Assembly: GCA_020852255.1 (NCBI GenBank)
Contig: JADZBD010000009.1
Span: 62,001 to 126,000, forward strand
Direction: 5' to 3'
Origin: Bacteroidia bacterium
GTDB taxonomy: Bacteria; Bacteroidota; Bacteroidia; JADZBD01
Length of the DNA stretch: 64,000 nucleotides
Shown: positions 28,463 through 37,700 of the stretch, in pieces
Position numbering within the stretch: the stretch's first letter is position 1
Layout: every line of letters starts with the position of its first letter
Notes under the pieces: generated by a model
Database searches by the model: none
Told to the model about the DNA's origin: nothing
What the model saw: the letters and a program-made list of their open reading frames with translations, nothing else
Program-made: the position numbers and the translations under genes

Positions 28463-28834
28463 ATGTTCAATGTTAACGGAACCATCAAAGAAGTATTTTC
28501 TGAACAGCAGGTAAACGACCGGTTTAAGAAAAGAGAATTCGTACTCACAGTAAATACTTCCCAATACCCTCAGTATGTCCTGTTTCAGCTTACACAGGAT
28601 AAATGCAGTCTGATTGATCCCTTTCAGCCGGGAGAAGAGATAAAAGTACATTTCAACCTGCGGGGCAGGGAATGGAAAGACAGGGAAGGAAAGATCCGTT
28701 ATTTTAATTCCCTTGAAGCCTGGAAGCTTGAGAAAGCAGGAACAGTAAGCAATACTCCCACTCCTTCATCGCATTCGGAACCGGTTCCGGAAAGTTTCAG
28801 TAATAAAGGGACTGACGACGATTTGCCCTTCTAA
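28463..28834 (+). CDS. DUF3127 protein with SSB-like acidic C-terminal tip
   Basis: A 123-residue protein. The N-terminal about 90 residues match DUF3127 (FNVNGTIKEVF, FKKREFVLTV, PQYVLFQLTQDKC, VHFNLRGREWKD, YFNSLEAWKLE), with an OB-fold-like strand pattern. A proline/serine-rich linker leads to the terminal DDDLPF, almost identical to the tail by which single-stranded DNA-binding protein recruits repair and replication factors. This supports a nucleic-acid-related role, but it is inference. The stop overlaps the end of the convergent permease gene by 4 bp. Confidence 0.88.
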   Translation: MFNVNGTIKEVFSEQQVNDRFKKREFVLTVNTSQYPQYVLFQLTQDKCSLIDPFQPGEEIKVHFNLRGREWKDREGKIRYFNSLEAWKLEKAGTVSNTPTPSSHSEPVPESFSNKGTDDDLPF

Positions 28835-30081
28835 TATCCCATCACCTGATCTTCGTCGATCGCTTTTGCATCAAGCGCATCCCTCAGGCCGTTTCCAACG
28901 AGCATAAACGCCAGTACAAGGATCATGATCGCGAGGCCCGGAACTATTGCGAGGTAGGAGGAATCTGTAAAAAGATACTGGCGGTGATCATTGATCATGG
29001 CTCCCCATGATGCCGTAGGCGGTTGTGCACCAATACCCAGAAAACTCAGTCCCGCTTCAATCAGGATAGCATTCGCGAAATTTGCCGCACAGATTACGAT
29101 CACTGGTCCCATGACGTTGGGCATGATATGCCGGATAATAATCCTGAAATCTGTAAATCCCAGCGCACGTCCGGCTTCAACAAACTCCTTTTCTCTCAGA
29201 CTCAGCGTTTGTCCTCTGACCACTCTTGCCACATCTACCCACATGGTAAGGCCCACGGCTATAAAAACTTGTCCTAGTCCCTTTCCCAGCGCAAGTGTGA
29301 TAGCTATTACCAGCAGGAGGGTGGGAATACTCCAGACCACGTTAATAACCCACATTATGAAATCATCCACCCAGCCTCTGAAGAAACCAGAGATGGCGCC
29401 TAGCAGGATACCGATAAAAAGTGAAATGACTACCGACACCACACCCACCGAGAGTGACACCCTGGTACCCAGCAGTAAACGCGTAAGCATATCGCGGCCA
29501 AGTTGATCTGTGCCGAGCCAATAGGTGCGGTCTACGATAAAATCCTCTTCGATCCGGGTATATAATTCTTCTCTGGAAATAGTAATAAGTTCGGTATTAT
29601 CCTTTTCGTGTATCCGGAATTTCCCGGCAGAGGAATCTACCTCCTGCTTTTGATTCTCATCCAGCGCAAAAACCACATCTGCTATGTCATGAGGGACCTC
29701 CTGCCTTGAGATCACCCCTTCGCCCATGTAAGGTTTTACATAGATAAAGTTTCCGTCAAAGCGGTAATCGATAATGGGATGATGATCGTACATATTCTGA
29801 CGACCATTCCATGCTTTAGAGATCCAGCTTCGGTCATCTTCTTCTATATTCTTACGAACGAGGAGAAACCTGGCGGTGTAGCCAGGTGGTTTTTCACGCA
29901 ACTCTGAAACCACAATGCTTCCGTTTGGGGTAGAATCCGGTGTAATGTTCGGACCGAGCAGTGATATAAGTACACATAATCCGATAGTAACCATCCCGAA
30001 CACTGCAAGACGATTCCTCTTCATGCGTTGCCACGCATGATAACTGAGTGATTTAGAGAACTGCTCCTTATTCACTTTCAT
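28831..30081 (-). CDS. ABC transporter permease, OppC/DppC type
   Basis: A 416-residue inner-membrane permease of the peptide/nickel class. TM1 lies at about residues 23-42. The family signatures DQLGRDMLTRLLLGTRVSL, then AGRALGFTDFRIIIRHIMPN (the EAA loop that contacts the ATPase) and GLSFLGIGAQPPTASWGAMI are all present. OppC is normally about 300 residues; here a periplasmic insert of about 120 residues separates TM1 and TM2. No ATPase, partner permease or binding protein lies nearby. It is the last gene of the flippase-GT2-permease operon and overlaps GT2 by ATGA. Confidence 0.9.
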   Translation of the reverse strand: MKVNKEQFSKSLSYHAWQRMKRNRLAVFGMVTIGLCVLISLLGPNITPDSTPNGSIVVSELREKPPGYTARFLLVRKNIEEDDRSWISKAWNGRQNMYDHHPIIDYRFDGNFIYVKPYMGEGVISRQEVPHDIADVVFALDENQKQEVDSSAGKFRIHEKDNTELITISREELYTRIEEDFIVDRTYWLGTDQLGRDMLTRLLLGTRVSLSVGVVSVVISLFIGILLGAISGFFRGWVDDFIMWVINVVWSIPTLLLVIAITLALGKGLGQVFIAVGLTMWVDVARVVRGQTLSLREKEFVEAGRALGFTDFRIIIRHIMPNVMGPVIVICAANFANAILIEAGLSFLGIGAQPPTASWGAMINDHRQYLFTDSSYLAIVPGLAIMILVLAFMLVGNGLRDALDAKAIDEDQVMGY

Positions 30082-31118
30082 CTACCGTCGACCACTACCC
30101 TGCCCTTCCATTGTAACTCGGGTTTGTTGATCAAACCTGCAAGCAATCTTGACTGAACCCAAACCGACATTAAAAATGCCGGAACTGACCATATCAGCAT
30201 TGCCATTCGCCGGAAGCGGATAGAGGGTAAAAGTACTAACAAAAAGTCAATGAACCATCTGATAAACAGGGGGATAAAATAGACCCATTCCCAATATCCA
30301 AGTGCCCCGAATACCAGTGGCATCAGAAAGAGCATCACTTTAACAATCGTATCCACAACAAAAAGGCTCAGCGCATTTTGGTCGGAAAAAGAGTGCATTT
30401 TGGAGAGCCATCGCAGGCGTTGGGCGAAGAACTGATTTTGGCTCAGTGCGGGAAAGGTCAGCACCGTGGCCTCTCTGGCCCCGGCATGTAACACAGCCCC
30501 GGGGGATCCGGCCATTTTCCGCATCAGGAACATATCATCACCTGAACTGATTTTTTCATTTCCTTCATAACCATTGACTTCGAAAAAGCAGGACTTACGA
30601 AAAGCGAGTGAAGCACCCGTACAAAGACGCGGATTTCCCCATCCGCATGAGAATGCACTTATGGTATAAAAAGCGAAATGCTCCAGCTCCTGATAAGCCG
30701 CCAATAATCCTCCGGCACCTATCATTCGCACATTCCCTACAATCATTTTTACTGAATGATTAGAAAATCCAGCCGTCATTTCCGAGATCCAGGCACCGGA
30801 AGGTCTGCAATCAGCATCTGTAGTAAGAACGATCCCTCCGGTTGCCTTACTGATACCGAATGTTAGTGCAGCCTTTTTACCCTGAAGGTCCTCCGGAAGC
30901 GGAAACACGGATATGTTCATGCGAGGGAACAACCGGACCATTTCCTTTACCGCTTCCAGCTCCAATTCAGAATTATGATCACTGATCAGTAGAAGTTCCC
31001 AATCAGAAAAAGAAATGCTCTGCTTCGATAAACAAGTAATCAGTTCTCCCATTTCCGGCTCATTACGAAAGGGCACGATGACGCTGTATTTAACCATGCT
31101 GATGTCAGGCCGGTTCAT
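30078..31118 (-). CDS. Glycosyltransferase family 2 protein
   Basis: A 346-residue GT2. The start of the catalytic domain (MVKYSVIVPFRNE), the DxD-type motif (TTDADCRP) and the acceptor-side GDDMFLMRKM and QRLRW motif (QxxRW, typical of processive or membrane GT2) are visible. Two or three transmembrane segments follow at about residues 250-325. Either ATG31118 or ATG31097 could be the start; the latter fits the family N-terminus better, while the former overlaps the flippase gene by 14 nt. It probably transfers a sugar to an envelope lipid or polysaccharide, in keeping with the adjacent flippase-like protein. Confidence 0.9.
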   Translation of the reverse strand: MNRPDISMVKYSVIVPFRNEPEMGELITCLSKQSISFSDWELLLISDHNSELELEAVKEMVRLFPRMNISVFPLPEDLQGKKAALTFGISKATGGIVLTTDADCRPSGAWISEMTAGFSNHSVKMIVGNVRMIGAGGLLAAYQELEHFAFYTISAFSCGWGNPRLCTGASLAFRKSCFFEVNGYEGNEKISSGDDMFLMRKMAGSPGAVLHAGAREATVLTFPALSQNQFFAQRLRWLSKMHSFSDQNALSLFVVDTIVKVMLFLMPLVFGALGYWEWVYFIPLFIRWFIDFLLVLLPSIRFRRMAMLIWSVPAFLMSVWVQSRLLAGLINKPELQWKGRVVVDGR

Positions 31119-32082
31119 TCTTCTTGAACATAAGAGCCGCTCCGGAAAGTGCAGGAATTGCCAGGTTAAAACACCAAATCATCAGTGATGCAAAAAGAAC
31201 CGCTTCTGCATCGGCGCATACCGGGCTAAGGAAAAGAACCGCGGATGCTCCCCGAATGGATATGTCCAGCGGAAAGACGAGCAATCCGGGAATCACAGAG
31301 GTAACAAAAAATACCATTGGTATCAGGATCCACCCGGTCCAGTCCGCATCTACGATCCCAAACCAGCGCAGTATCAGCCAATACTGCACCAGAAAAACCA
31401 GGTACCGGAGAACCGAAAGACCCGTGACTTTCATCACTGTGAATGCCCCAACCTGGTGAACCGTTTTCAGTAATGACGAAAACTTCTCACCCCAACGGCT
31501 CACGAACTTACCTGCGCTGACAACATACATAATAACTGCGGAAAAGAGTAGGAAAACGAATGCATACATCAGCATATCACCGACAGGAAGTAACACTTCG
31601 TCCACCATCTGAATAATTCCTGAAAAATGCCAGCGGTAAACCACCCAGGCGATACCTGCCGCACTTACCGTGGTGAGCAACTGTGTAAGGGAATTAATCA
31701 CCGATAGCATAATTCCCCGGGGGCGCAGGGGTGGGTGTATATCCATGATTCTGCCCAGGAACTCTCCCACTCTGTTTGGTGTAAGGATTCCAACCGCCAA
31801 ACCTTTTAACACGGCAGTAAGGGCGGTACTGAAAGAAACCGAGAGACCGATTCGGTGCAGGAGCACCCTCCACTTTACAGCTTCCAGTAACCAGTTGACA
31901 GGAATGAGCAATATAAAAACTCCAAAATATACTGCGGCATCCGGGAACATGAACGCCCTGTGGAACATGTCAAAGGAAAATGGCTGGTCCGAAAAAAAAA
32001 CCCGATAGATAATATACCCGGTGGAAAGGAATAAAATAATGCCTTTCAATAAAAGTCCAGTAACTTTAGCGGTAATGGCCAC
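31105..32082 (-). CDS. Flippase-like / lysylphosphatidylglycerol synthase TM-domain protein
   Basis: An integral membrane protein of about 326 residues with roughly eight hydrophobic helices, of the LPG_synthase_TM/UPF0104 class (motifs LLEAVKWRVLL and the NRVGEFLGR loop are typical). Members are implicated in lipid or glycolipid translocation, and here a co-transcribed GT2 supports glycolipid handling. The frame is open further upstream to 32199, but that stretch is antisense to ruvC codons. GTG at 32082 is preferred because a TACTTTTG box ends 3 nt before it. The start overlaps the ruvC start by 8 bp. Confidence 0.75.
   Translation of the reverse strand: MAITAKVTGLLLKGIILFLSTGYIIYRVFFSDQPFSFDMFHRAFMFPDAAVYFGVFILLIPVNWLLEAVKWRVLLHRIGLSVSFSTALTAVLKGLAVGILTPNRVGEFLGRIMDIHPPLRPRGIMLSVINSLTQLLTTVSAAGIAWVVYRWHFSGIIQMVDEVLLPVGDMLMYAFVFLLFSAVIMYVVSAGKFVSRWGEKFSSLLKTVHQVGAFTVMKVTGLSVLRYLVFLVQYWLILRWFGIVDADWTGWILIPMVFFVTSVIPGLLVFPLDISIRGASAVLFLSPVCADAEAVLFASLMIWCFNLAIPALSGAALMFKKNEPA
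32061..32068 (+). promoter_or_regulatory. ruvC -7 box, near-leaderless
   Basis: TAACTTTA (one mismatch from TAnnTTTG) ends 6 nt before the ruvC ATG at 32075 and lies inside flippase codons. No -33 TTTG at the expected distance. Confidence 0.4.
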
Positions 32083-32665
32083 AGGCAAAAGTATTGGAAA
32101 AAAACCAGTGTCTGATAAAGTGATTCTGGGTATTGACCCGGGAACAAATGTAATGGGATACGGGATTATTCGTGTTTCGGGTCCGATCACCACTCTCATC
32201 CATCTGGATGTATTCAGAATGGAAAAACTCGAAGATCATGCTATGAAGCTAAAGGCAATTTTCGAAAGCACCCTTCAATTGATCGAAAGGTATCAGCCCG
32301 ACGAACTGGCAGTGGAAGCCCCCTTTTTCGGTAAAAATGTGCAGTCCATGCTCAAACTCGGCCGGGCGCAGGGGGTAGCCATTGCAGCGGCTCTCTACCG
32401 GAATATTCCAATCTTCGAATACTCACCCCGTAAGATCAAGCAGGCCATCACGGGTAACGGAAGTGCCTCTAAGGAGCAGGTGGCAGCTATGCTGAAGCAG
32501 CTACTACACATCCAACAAATGCCGAAACTTCTGGATGCCACGGACGGTCTTGCCGTTGCACTTTGTCATCATTTTCAGAGTGGCGGCGCACAGGCTGGCG
32601 GAAAAAAATACTCCGGCTGGGAAGGATTTCTGAAAGCCAATCCCGGGCGAGGCTCAAAGAAGTGA
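32075..32665 (+). CDS. ruvC: Holliday junction resolvase RuvC
   Basis: A 196-residue endonuclease that cuts Holliday junctions. Acidic catalytic residues are visible in VILGIDPGTNVMGYGI, LAVEAPFFGKN and DATDGLAVALCHH, in the usual order. ATG at 32075 is chosen: it gives a short tail before the first catalytic strand, and a TAACTTTA box precedes it. Upstream in-frame ATGs (32021, 32039) would only add residues antisense to the flippase gene. The start overlaps the flippase start by 8 bp and the stop overlaps the HIT gene by 12 bp. Confidence 0.95.
   Translation: MATGKSIGKKPVSDKVILGIDPGTNVMGYGIIRVSGPITTLIHLDVFRMEKLEDHAMKLKAIFESTLQLIERYQPDELAVEAPFFGKNVQSMLKLGRAQGVAIAAALYRNIPIFEYSPRKIKQAITGNGSASKEQVAAMLKQLLHIQQMPKLLDATDGLAVALCHHFQSGGAQAGGKKYSGWEGFLKANPGRGSKK
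32086..32093 (-). promoter_or_regulatory. Flippase -7 box, near-leaderless
   Basis: Minus-strand TACTTTTG fits TAnnTTTG and ends 3 nt before the GTG start, within the ruvC coding region. No matching -33 TTTG. Confidence 0.45.
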
Positions 32666-33052
32666 GTAGGCTTTCCGGATTTTTGCTGCTATTTCCTGCA
32701 TTTCCTTTTCCGCCAATTTTAATTTCGGGAGGGAAAAATTGATTGTACCGCTGTTCAGCGGAATAAGATGTATATGAGCATGCGGAACCTCCAGGCCGAT
32801 CACTGCAATTCCCACCCGCTTACACGGAACGGAGTTGCCGATCGCTGCGGCTATTTTGCGTGAAAAAATCCAAAGCCCATTGTATTCTTCAGGCTCAAGA
32901 TCAAAGATGTAATCTGTCTCCTTTTTTGGTATCACGAGTGTATGTCCTTTCTCCAAGGGCATCACATCAAGAAAGGCCATATAGCGTTGTTCCTCTGCAA
33001 TTCTATGGCAGGGTAATTCACCGTTTACGATACGCGAGAAGATACTTGGCAT
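32654..33052 (-). CDS. HIT family protein
   Basis: A 132-residue histidine-triad protein. The nucleotide-binding strand (IFSRIVNGELPCHRIAEEQRYMAFLDVMPLEKGHTLVIPKK) opens the protein and the catalytic histidine triad HAHIHLIPL (HxHxHxx) lies at about residues 97-105. Such proteins hydrolyse nucleotide conjugates, often purine nucleoside phosphoramidates or dinucleoside polyphosphates. The exact substrate is not predictable. It follows greA on the minus strand and its end overlaps ruvC by 12 bp. Confidence 0.93.
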   Translation of the reverse strand: MPSIFSRIVNGELPCHRIAEEQRYMAFLDVMPLEKGHTLVIPKKETDYIFDLEPEEYNGLWIFSRKIAAAIGNSVPCKRVGIAVIGLEVPHAHIHLIPLNSGTINFSLPKLKLAEKEMQEIAAKIRKAYSLL

Positions 33053-33073
33053 TTTAAAAACAACGGCTGCTGA

Positions 33074-33097
33074 TCCGGTTTCCCGGCACGCACCGGA
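33074..33097 (-). promoter_or_regulatory. Hairpin between greA and the HIT gene
   Basis: A 6-bp inverted repeat TCCGGT (33074-33079)/ACCGGA (33092-33097) with a 12-nt loop, starting at the greA stop. On the minus strand a TTTTT run appears 17 nt later, so it may be a weak terminator or attenuator. Confidence 0.35.
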
Positions 33098-33571
33098 CTA
33101 ACTTGAAATGTCTACTACTTCAAAAATCATTACCCCGGAAGGAACTCTGATTTCCGCCTTCTCCCCCACCTTTTTCCCAAGCAATCCCTTTCCAATTGGC
33201 GAATCAACAGAAATTTTACCCTCCTTCAGGTTTGCCTCCTGCTCAGGAACAATTGTATAAGTCATTGATGCATTGTTTCCGGTATTGCGGATTTTCACCT
33301 TTGACAGGATATGGACTTTGGAATTGTCCATTTTGGAATTATCAATAATACGTGAGTTGGCCAGAAGATCCTCCAGCTTGGAGATCTTCAATTCAAGCAG
33401 TCCCTGAGCTTCCTTTGCCGCATCGTATTCGGCATTTTCAGAAAGGTCTCCCTTATCACGGGCCTCTGCGATCTGCCGAGAGATACTGGATCTTTCCTTG
33501 GTTTTCAGGTAATTAAGCTCCTCCTTGAGCTTTTTTAAACCCTCTTCCGTCACATAATTTACGTGTGCCAT
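33098..33571 (-). CDS. greA: Transcription elongation factor GreA
   Basis: A 157-residue GreA that stimulates transcript cleavage by backtracked RNA polymerase. The coiled coil (MAHVNYVTEEGLKKLKEEL with acidic tip DLSENAEYDAAKE) and the C-terminal FKBP-like domain (SPIGKGLLGKKVGEKAEI) are intact. The frame extends 13 codons upstream to 33610 across the preceding terminator; ATG33571 matches the family start. It lies downstream of the PorV terminator, so it probably has its own promoter, though none was obvious. Confidence 0.97.
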   Translation of the reverse strand: MAHVNYVTEEGLKKLKEELNYLKTKERSSISRQIAEARDKGDLSENAEYDAAKEAQGLLELKISKLEDLLANSRIIDNSKMDNSKVHILSKVKIRNTGNNASMTYTIVPEQEANLKEGKISVDSPIGKGLLGKKVGEKAEIRVPSGVMIFEVVDISS

Positions 33572-33590
33572 GGGACAATCTGTAAGAGAT

Positions 33591-33624
33591 AAAAAGGGAA
33601 TCCCGATCATAGACCGGGATCCCC
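33591..33624 (-). terminator. Terminator of the TonB receptor-cargo-PorV operon
   Basis: A 10-bp stem with one G-T pair (arms 33596-33605 and 33615-33624, 9-nt loop), followed on the minus strand by TTTTT (33591-33595). It lies 38 nt past the PorV stop. Confidence 0.85.
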
Positions 33625-33661
33625 CTGATTCATACTACTAAAATACTAAAATCCTGACAAC

Positions 33662-34732
33662 TTACAAATTGATCCTGGCGCCGATAGCATGACAGCCACT
33701 GAACGGGTTTGTGAAGCGGTAGGAATAATCCAATCCGAATGTCGAACCATTTTTACCAAAAGGAAGTTCAACCGTAAATCCTGCGCTCGGGCCGGTGAAT
33801 GCGGTCGTCCGATCCTCCTTGTTCATGATGCCTTTCTCGTAACTATATCCAGCGTGCACCATGATCCAGCTCTTGTAAGCATACTCCAAACCAATACGCA
33901 ACTCATCCTTGGAGAAGGAATTAGAAGTAAAGTTCACTCCCGTAGTCAAACGGTGCGTCTTCATATTTGCCGAGTCGGATGCAAAATAGAAATCGTATCC
34001 GAAACCAATGTTAATCAGCGATGGTAATTCAAAGGGCTCTGAGCGTTGTTCAACGGTCATGGTTCCGGCGTTTCCATTTGGAAGTGGTGTTTTGAAGGAA
34101 AGACCATCTCCTTCGAATTTCAGACGCGGGCCCACATTTTTCAATGCAATACCAAACTTTATCTGATCATACTTACCGGCAACATACTGAATACCTGCAT
34201 CCAGGGCCACTCCGCGTGCTTTCAGGTCGGAGATTGATTCGCTGATGATCTTCAGATTCATTCCTCCGTAGATATTATCCGAAAACGTTTTGGCATAAGA
34301 AAGTCCTATGTTCATGAACTGAGGCGAATAGGTTCCGATTCCACCCTCTGGAAGTTCGGTGGTTGTAATATCAATTTCACCGAAATTCATTGACATTATT
34401 CCGAGTCCGAGCACCCCTGTAGAACCCACTTTTTGTGTGAATCCGAACGCGGCAATGTGGATATCCGTTCCCACCAGCCAGCTGGTGCGTGTGAATAGCA
34501 TCTCGGTCTTTTTGGTAAAGGCCGTTCCAGCAACATTCAGAAACTGGGCTTCCAGTCCTCGTACGAATGCGGAGTTCGCTCCTCCCCAACCTGAACTACG
34601 CGCCCAGGGATTGATGAGTAACTCCGTTGCACCGGCCTGGCCGGCACGGTCTTCGTTTCCTGCGCTCATGGCTCCGCTGATCAGGACCAAGGCGGCGAGG
34701 GCTACTTTTTTCGGATCTATCATTGCTTTCAT
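33662..34732 (-). CDS. PorV/PorQ family outer-membrane protein (T9SS-related)
   Basis: A 356-residue outer-membrane beta-barrel protein. Signal peptide ending near residue 24; then GATELLINPWARSSGWGGANSAFVRGLEAQFLNVAG, the N-terminal region of the PorV/PorQ family, and the barrel-type alternating strands up to SYRFTNPFSGCHAIGARINL. PorV is the T9SS shuttle that carries cargo from the translocon to the attachment complex. Several PorV-like paralogues can occur per genome, so this may be a dedicated one for the large cargo encoded immediately upstream (36 nt). A terminator follows. Confidence 0.85.
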   Translation of the reverse strand: MKAMIDPKKVALAALVLISGAMSAGNEDRAGQAGATELLINPWARSSGWGGANSAFVRGLEAQFLNVAGTAFTKKTEMLFTRTSWLVGTDIHIAAFGFTQKVGSTGVLGLGIMSMNFGEIDITTTELPEGGIGTYSPQFMNIGLSYAKTFSDNIYGGMNLKIISESISDLKARGVALDAGIQYVAGKYDQIKFGIALKNVGPRLKFEGDGLSFKTPLPNGNAGTMTVEQRSEPFELPSLINIGFGYDFYFASDSANMKTHRLTTGVNFTSNSFSKDELRIGLEYAYKSWIMVHAGYSYEKGIMNKEDRTTAFTGPSAGFTVELPFGKNGSTFGLDYSYRFTNPFSGCHAIGARINL

Positions 34733-34768
34733 ACTCTTGATGTTATTCGTTTCCGGTGTGTATTATCA

Positions 34769-37700
34769 TTAGTAAGTCTCGAGATCGGCCGGGCGCATCG
34801 CACCAAACCACTTCAGTATCTTTTCACCGATTACATTACCGTCTTTATCCATTGCCTCCACATGGATGATATACAATCCGCTGGCGACCGGTATTCCTGC
34901 TGTATTCTTCAGATCCCAATCAACCGATGTAATCGTAGCATCGTCCTTGGTGAGTTTACGAATCAATGTTCCGCTAAGGGTGAAGATCTTGATGGTAGCT
35001 TTATCGGGGAGGTTTGTGATCTTCACCCGTGTATCCACCTGGTTCTTCTCGTATCCGGAATAAGCGTAATACGGATTTGGTACAATGTTGATCAGGTCCA
35101 CTGCGTTCTCAGCACTCTCGTTGTCGTCCTTTTTGGTCATCAGATCCGTTGTACTGAAAGTGTACATCGGGTTATTGCTGTTCTGCGACGGATTGATAGA
35201 ATCGGCAATTACAGTATATCCCTTCTTATATGGCTTTTTCACACGCAGTTTAACAGTTACATCCGAAGGAATCTGCGAAGGATCGCTGATGTTGTAACCA
35301 TTGGACAGCATTGGAATGTTCACCCACATGGCGTCGCGGAAGGCATTCCGCTTGGTTGTGGGCGCAGGCATATTCACCTGCTGGGTATGGTTTGCAAGAA
35401 TCACACGCAGTTTCCTGCCGTAGTCATACCGGGGAAGCCAATTCGTGTCATTGCTATTATGCCCGAAGATGTAGATATAATGCATTCCGCCGAACACTGC
35501 TGCGTTAAAAGGATTCGTAGTAGCTACAGTGGACGTTGGGTTCCATTTCATATCACGGCCATTGTGTCCGGCCATCCAGGAATTTTCCGAGAATGCAATA
35601 TTCAGGCGCTCACCGGTTTCCTGGTTGATAGCATAACCCGGGAACCAACCCATTCCGGTTGCTCCGATGAAGTCTGCATCATTCGGATCGTTGGTAACCA
35701 CTCCATCGCCTGTATTTCCATTCTTATCTACGGAGGCGGCGGTACGCAGATCCAGCTTACGCGCATTGAGCTGAGTGTTGGTCGGGTGCGGTTGAACAAG
35801 ATTTTTATCGTCTCCTGCCTCCAGCACCACGCAGCGGGTCCATTTGCTCTTGTCTGCGGTAATCACCAGATCCACAGAAGCGAGGTACGACCAGTTTGCC
35901 AGGTTGGCATAGGTTTTATCCCAGCAAGGGCCTCCGATATAACAAGGTGAAGGCGGTGTAGTGGAATTGTCAGAGGCAGCAGTGAGGCGATAAGGTGACC
36001 ATGTGCCTCCCAGAATGCGCTCATAGATTCCATCATTATCCTGACCTGTATAATCATCGTAAGAGGCGAGGCAAGTGTTGTTGGTCTGGTCGTCCTGTGT
36101 ACCGGAACGGATCCAGTTTGCTGCGGAATATCCATCCTCATCTGCCAATGCGGTGAGCCATTGTTTGGTAGGATCCGCGAAGTTCACACTGGCGGTAATA
36201 AAGCCCATATCCTCATCCGTTGTAACACCGGGGTTATTCACCTGGGTAATCGAAACGGAAAGCCCCCATTCCGGAATGATCTGCTCATTGGCAACCTGCA
36301 GATTTATCGTACGCTCGGAGTTCACGGTCATGTTAGGACCGGTGAGCGTCCAGTTTGAGCTCGATGCCACTCCAGAGAATTTCAGGGTGAAGTTTCCATC
36401 CGGCACATTCAGTGGATCTACTACTTTCACATTCACCGGGCCGGCCGAATATTCGTATGTTGGAGTCTTGATCCTCCAATCGTCAGCATTCGACATAATA
36501 TAATCAACAGAGGACTGAGTTAACTGGAGGTTCATTGCGCCATTTCCATTCCCCTCAATACGGGTGATCTTCGGACCCACACCGTACGATGTTTGCTGGT
36601 TGGTTCCTCCGTTTTCCGGTGATGGAATATGTGGGATACCTGTATAAAGCTTGATGTTTCTGCGACCCGCTTTGTAAGGCTGTTTCTGGCCATCCAGTGC
36701 CTGCGGATTGTTCTGATCGTAAGTCAGATAGTTGTTATAACCATAAGAGACCGCCATGTAGAAGTAAGTCTTATGGTTCACTAATCGGGGGTCTCCTGTT
36801 GCAAACTTATCATCTGTGATCCGGACGGAATGAGAAACACCAACATCTTCCCCATTCACCATTTCCTGAGGAACGTTTGCATTTAACGTCTTATCAAATT
36901 CAAAGTTGACAATCTGGGTGATTCCGTTTTTAACATCGCACTGGAATACCAGGCGTGCCTTATCGGGGTTATAAAGTTCCGAGCTGGAAACTGTACCGTC
37001 CTTTAACTGCCATACCTGATAACCTTCGAAATCAAAGGTTGAATCCAGCGTGGGATACGCCAGAGAGATTACGGGATCTTCTTCTGAGTACTGCTCCAGA
37101 TAATTGTTGGAAGTAGGTCCGTTCCCGAGATAAAGGATGAGTTCCTTATCCAGCTCCTGGATGGTGATATCCGGAGCATCCGGGCCGTTCAGCACCTGGA
37201 AGCAATTATCGAACAGTGCCTGCGCTTTTTTGTCGGCGGTAAGCATTTCAGCAATAGCTGCCATGTTATTATTAGCAATGGTGGTAGAGGCCCAAACCAC
37301 ACCCACAGTAACCGTATTTACTGCACCGGGTTTCAGGGTGAAAGGTCCGGCCGACTGCAGTAAACGACGATCAGCAGGAGTATTACCAACACTGTTCTCG
37401 TCCCATGGTGCCTGCACTGTTTGAGGCTGCTGGCAATTGCCACCCGTTCCCCAGGCATACGTTTGGTCCGAAGTTCCCGGGAACATGAAGTCGCAGGTAG
37501 GTCCAGGTTCATTGTATGCGTCACCTCCGTAGGTCAGGGGAAGACCATCCTTCCAGAATCCGGAGAGGTACCCGTAAATATGGTTTGCGTTTTCAGGATT
37601 TCCCTGATCCGACCAGTCGTTGTTATAATAAATGAACTTACTCATTACAATCTGTTCGCCCGGTTCATCTACCAGACAGTCGCGGTCATTGTCTTTACCA

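Noticed and set aside
34862-35950. 362-codon open frame opposite the giant T9SS cargo gene
   Set aside because: No domain, signal peptide or promoter, and it lies fully inside a well-supported gene on the other strand.
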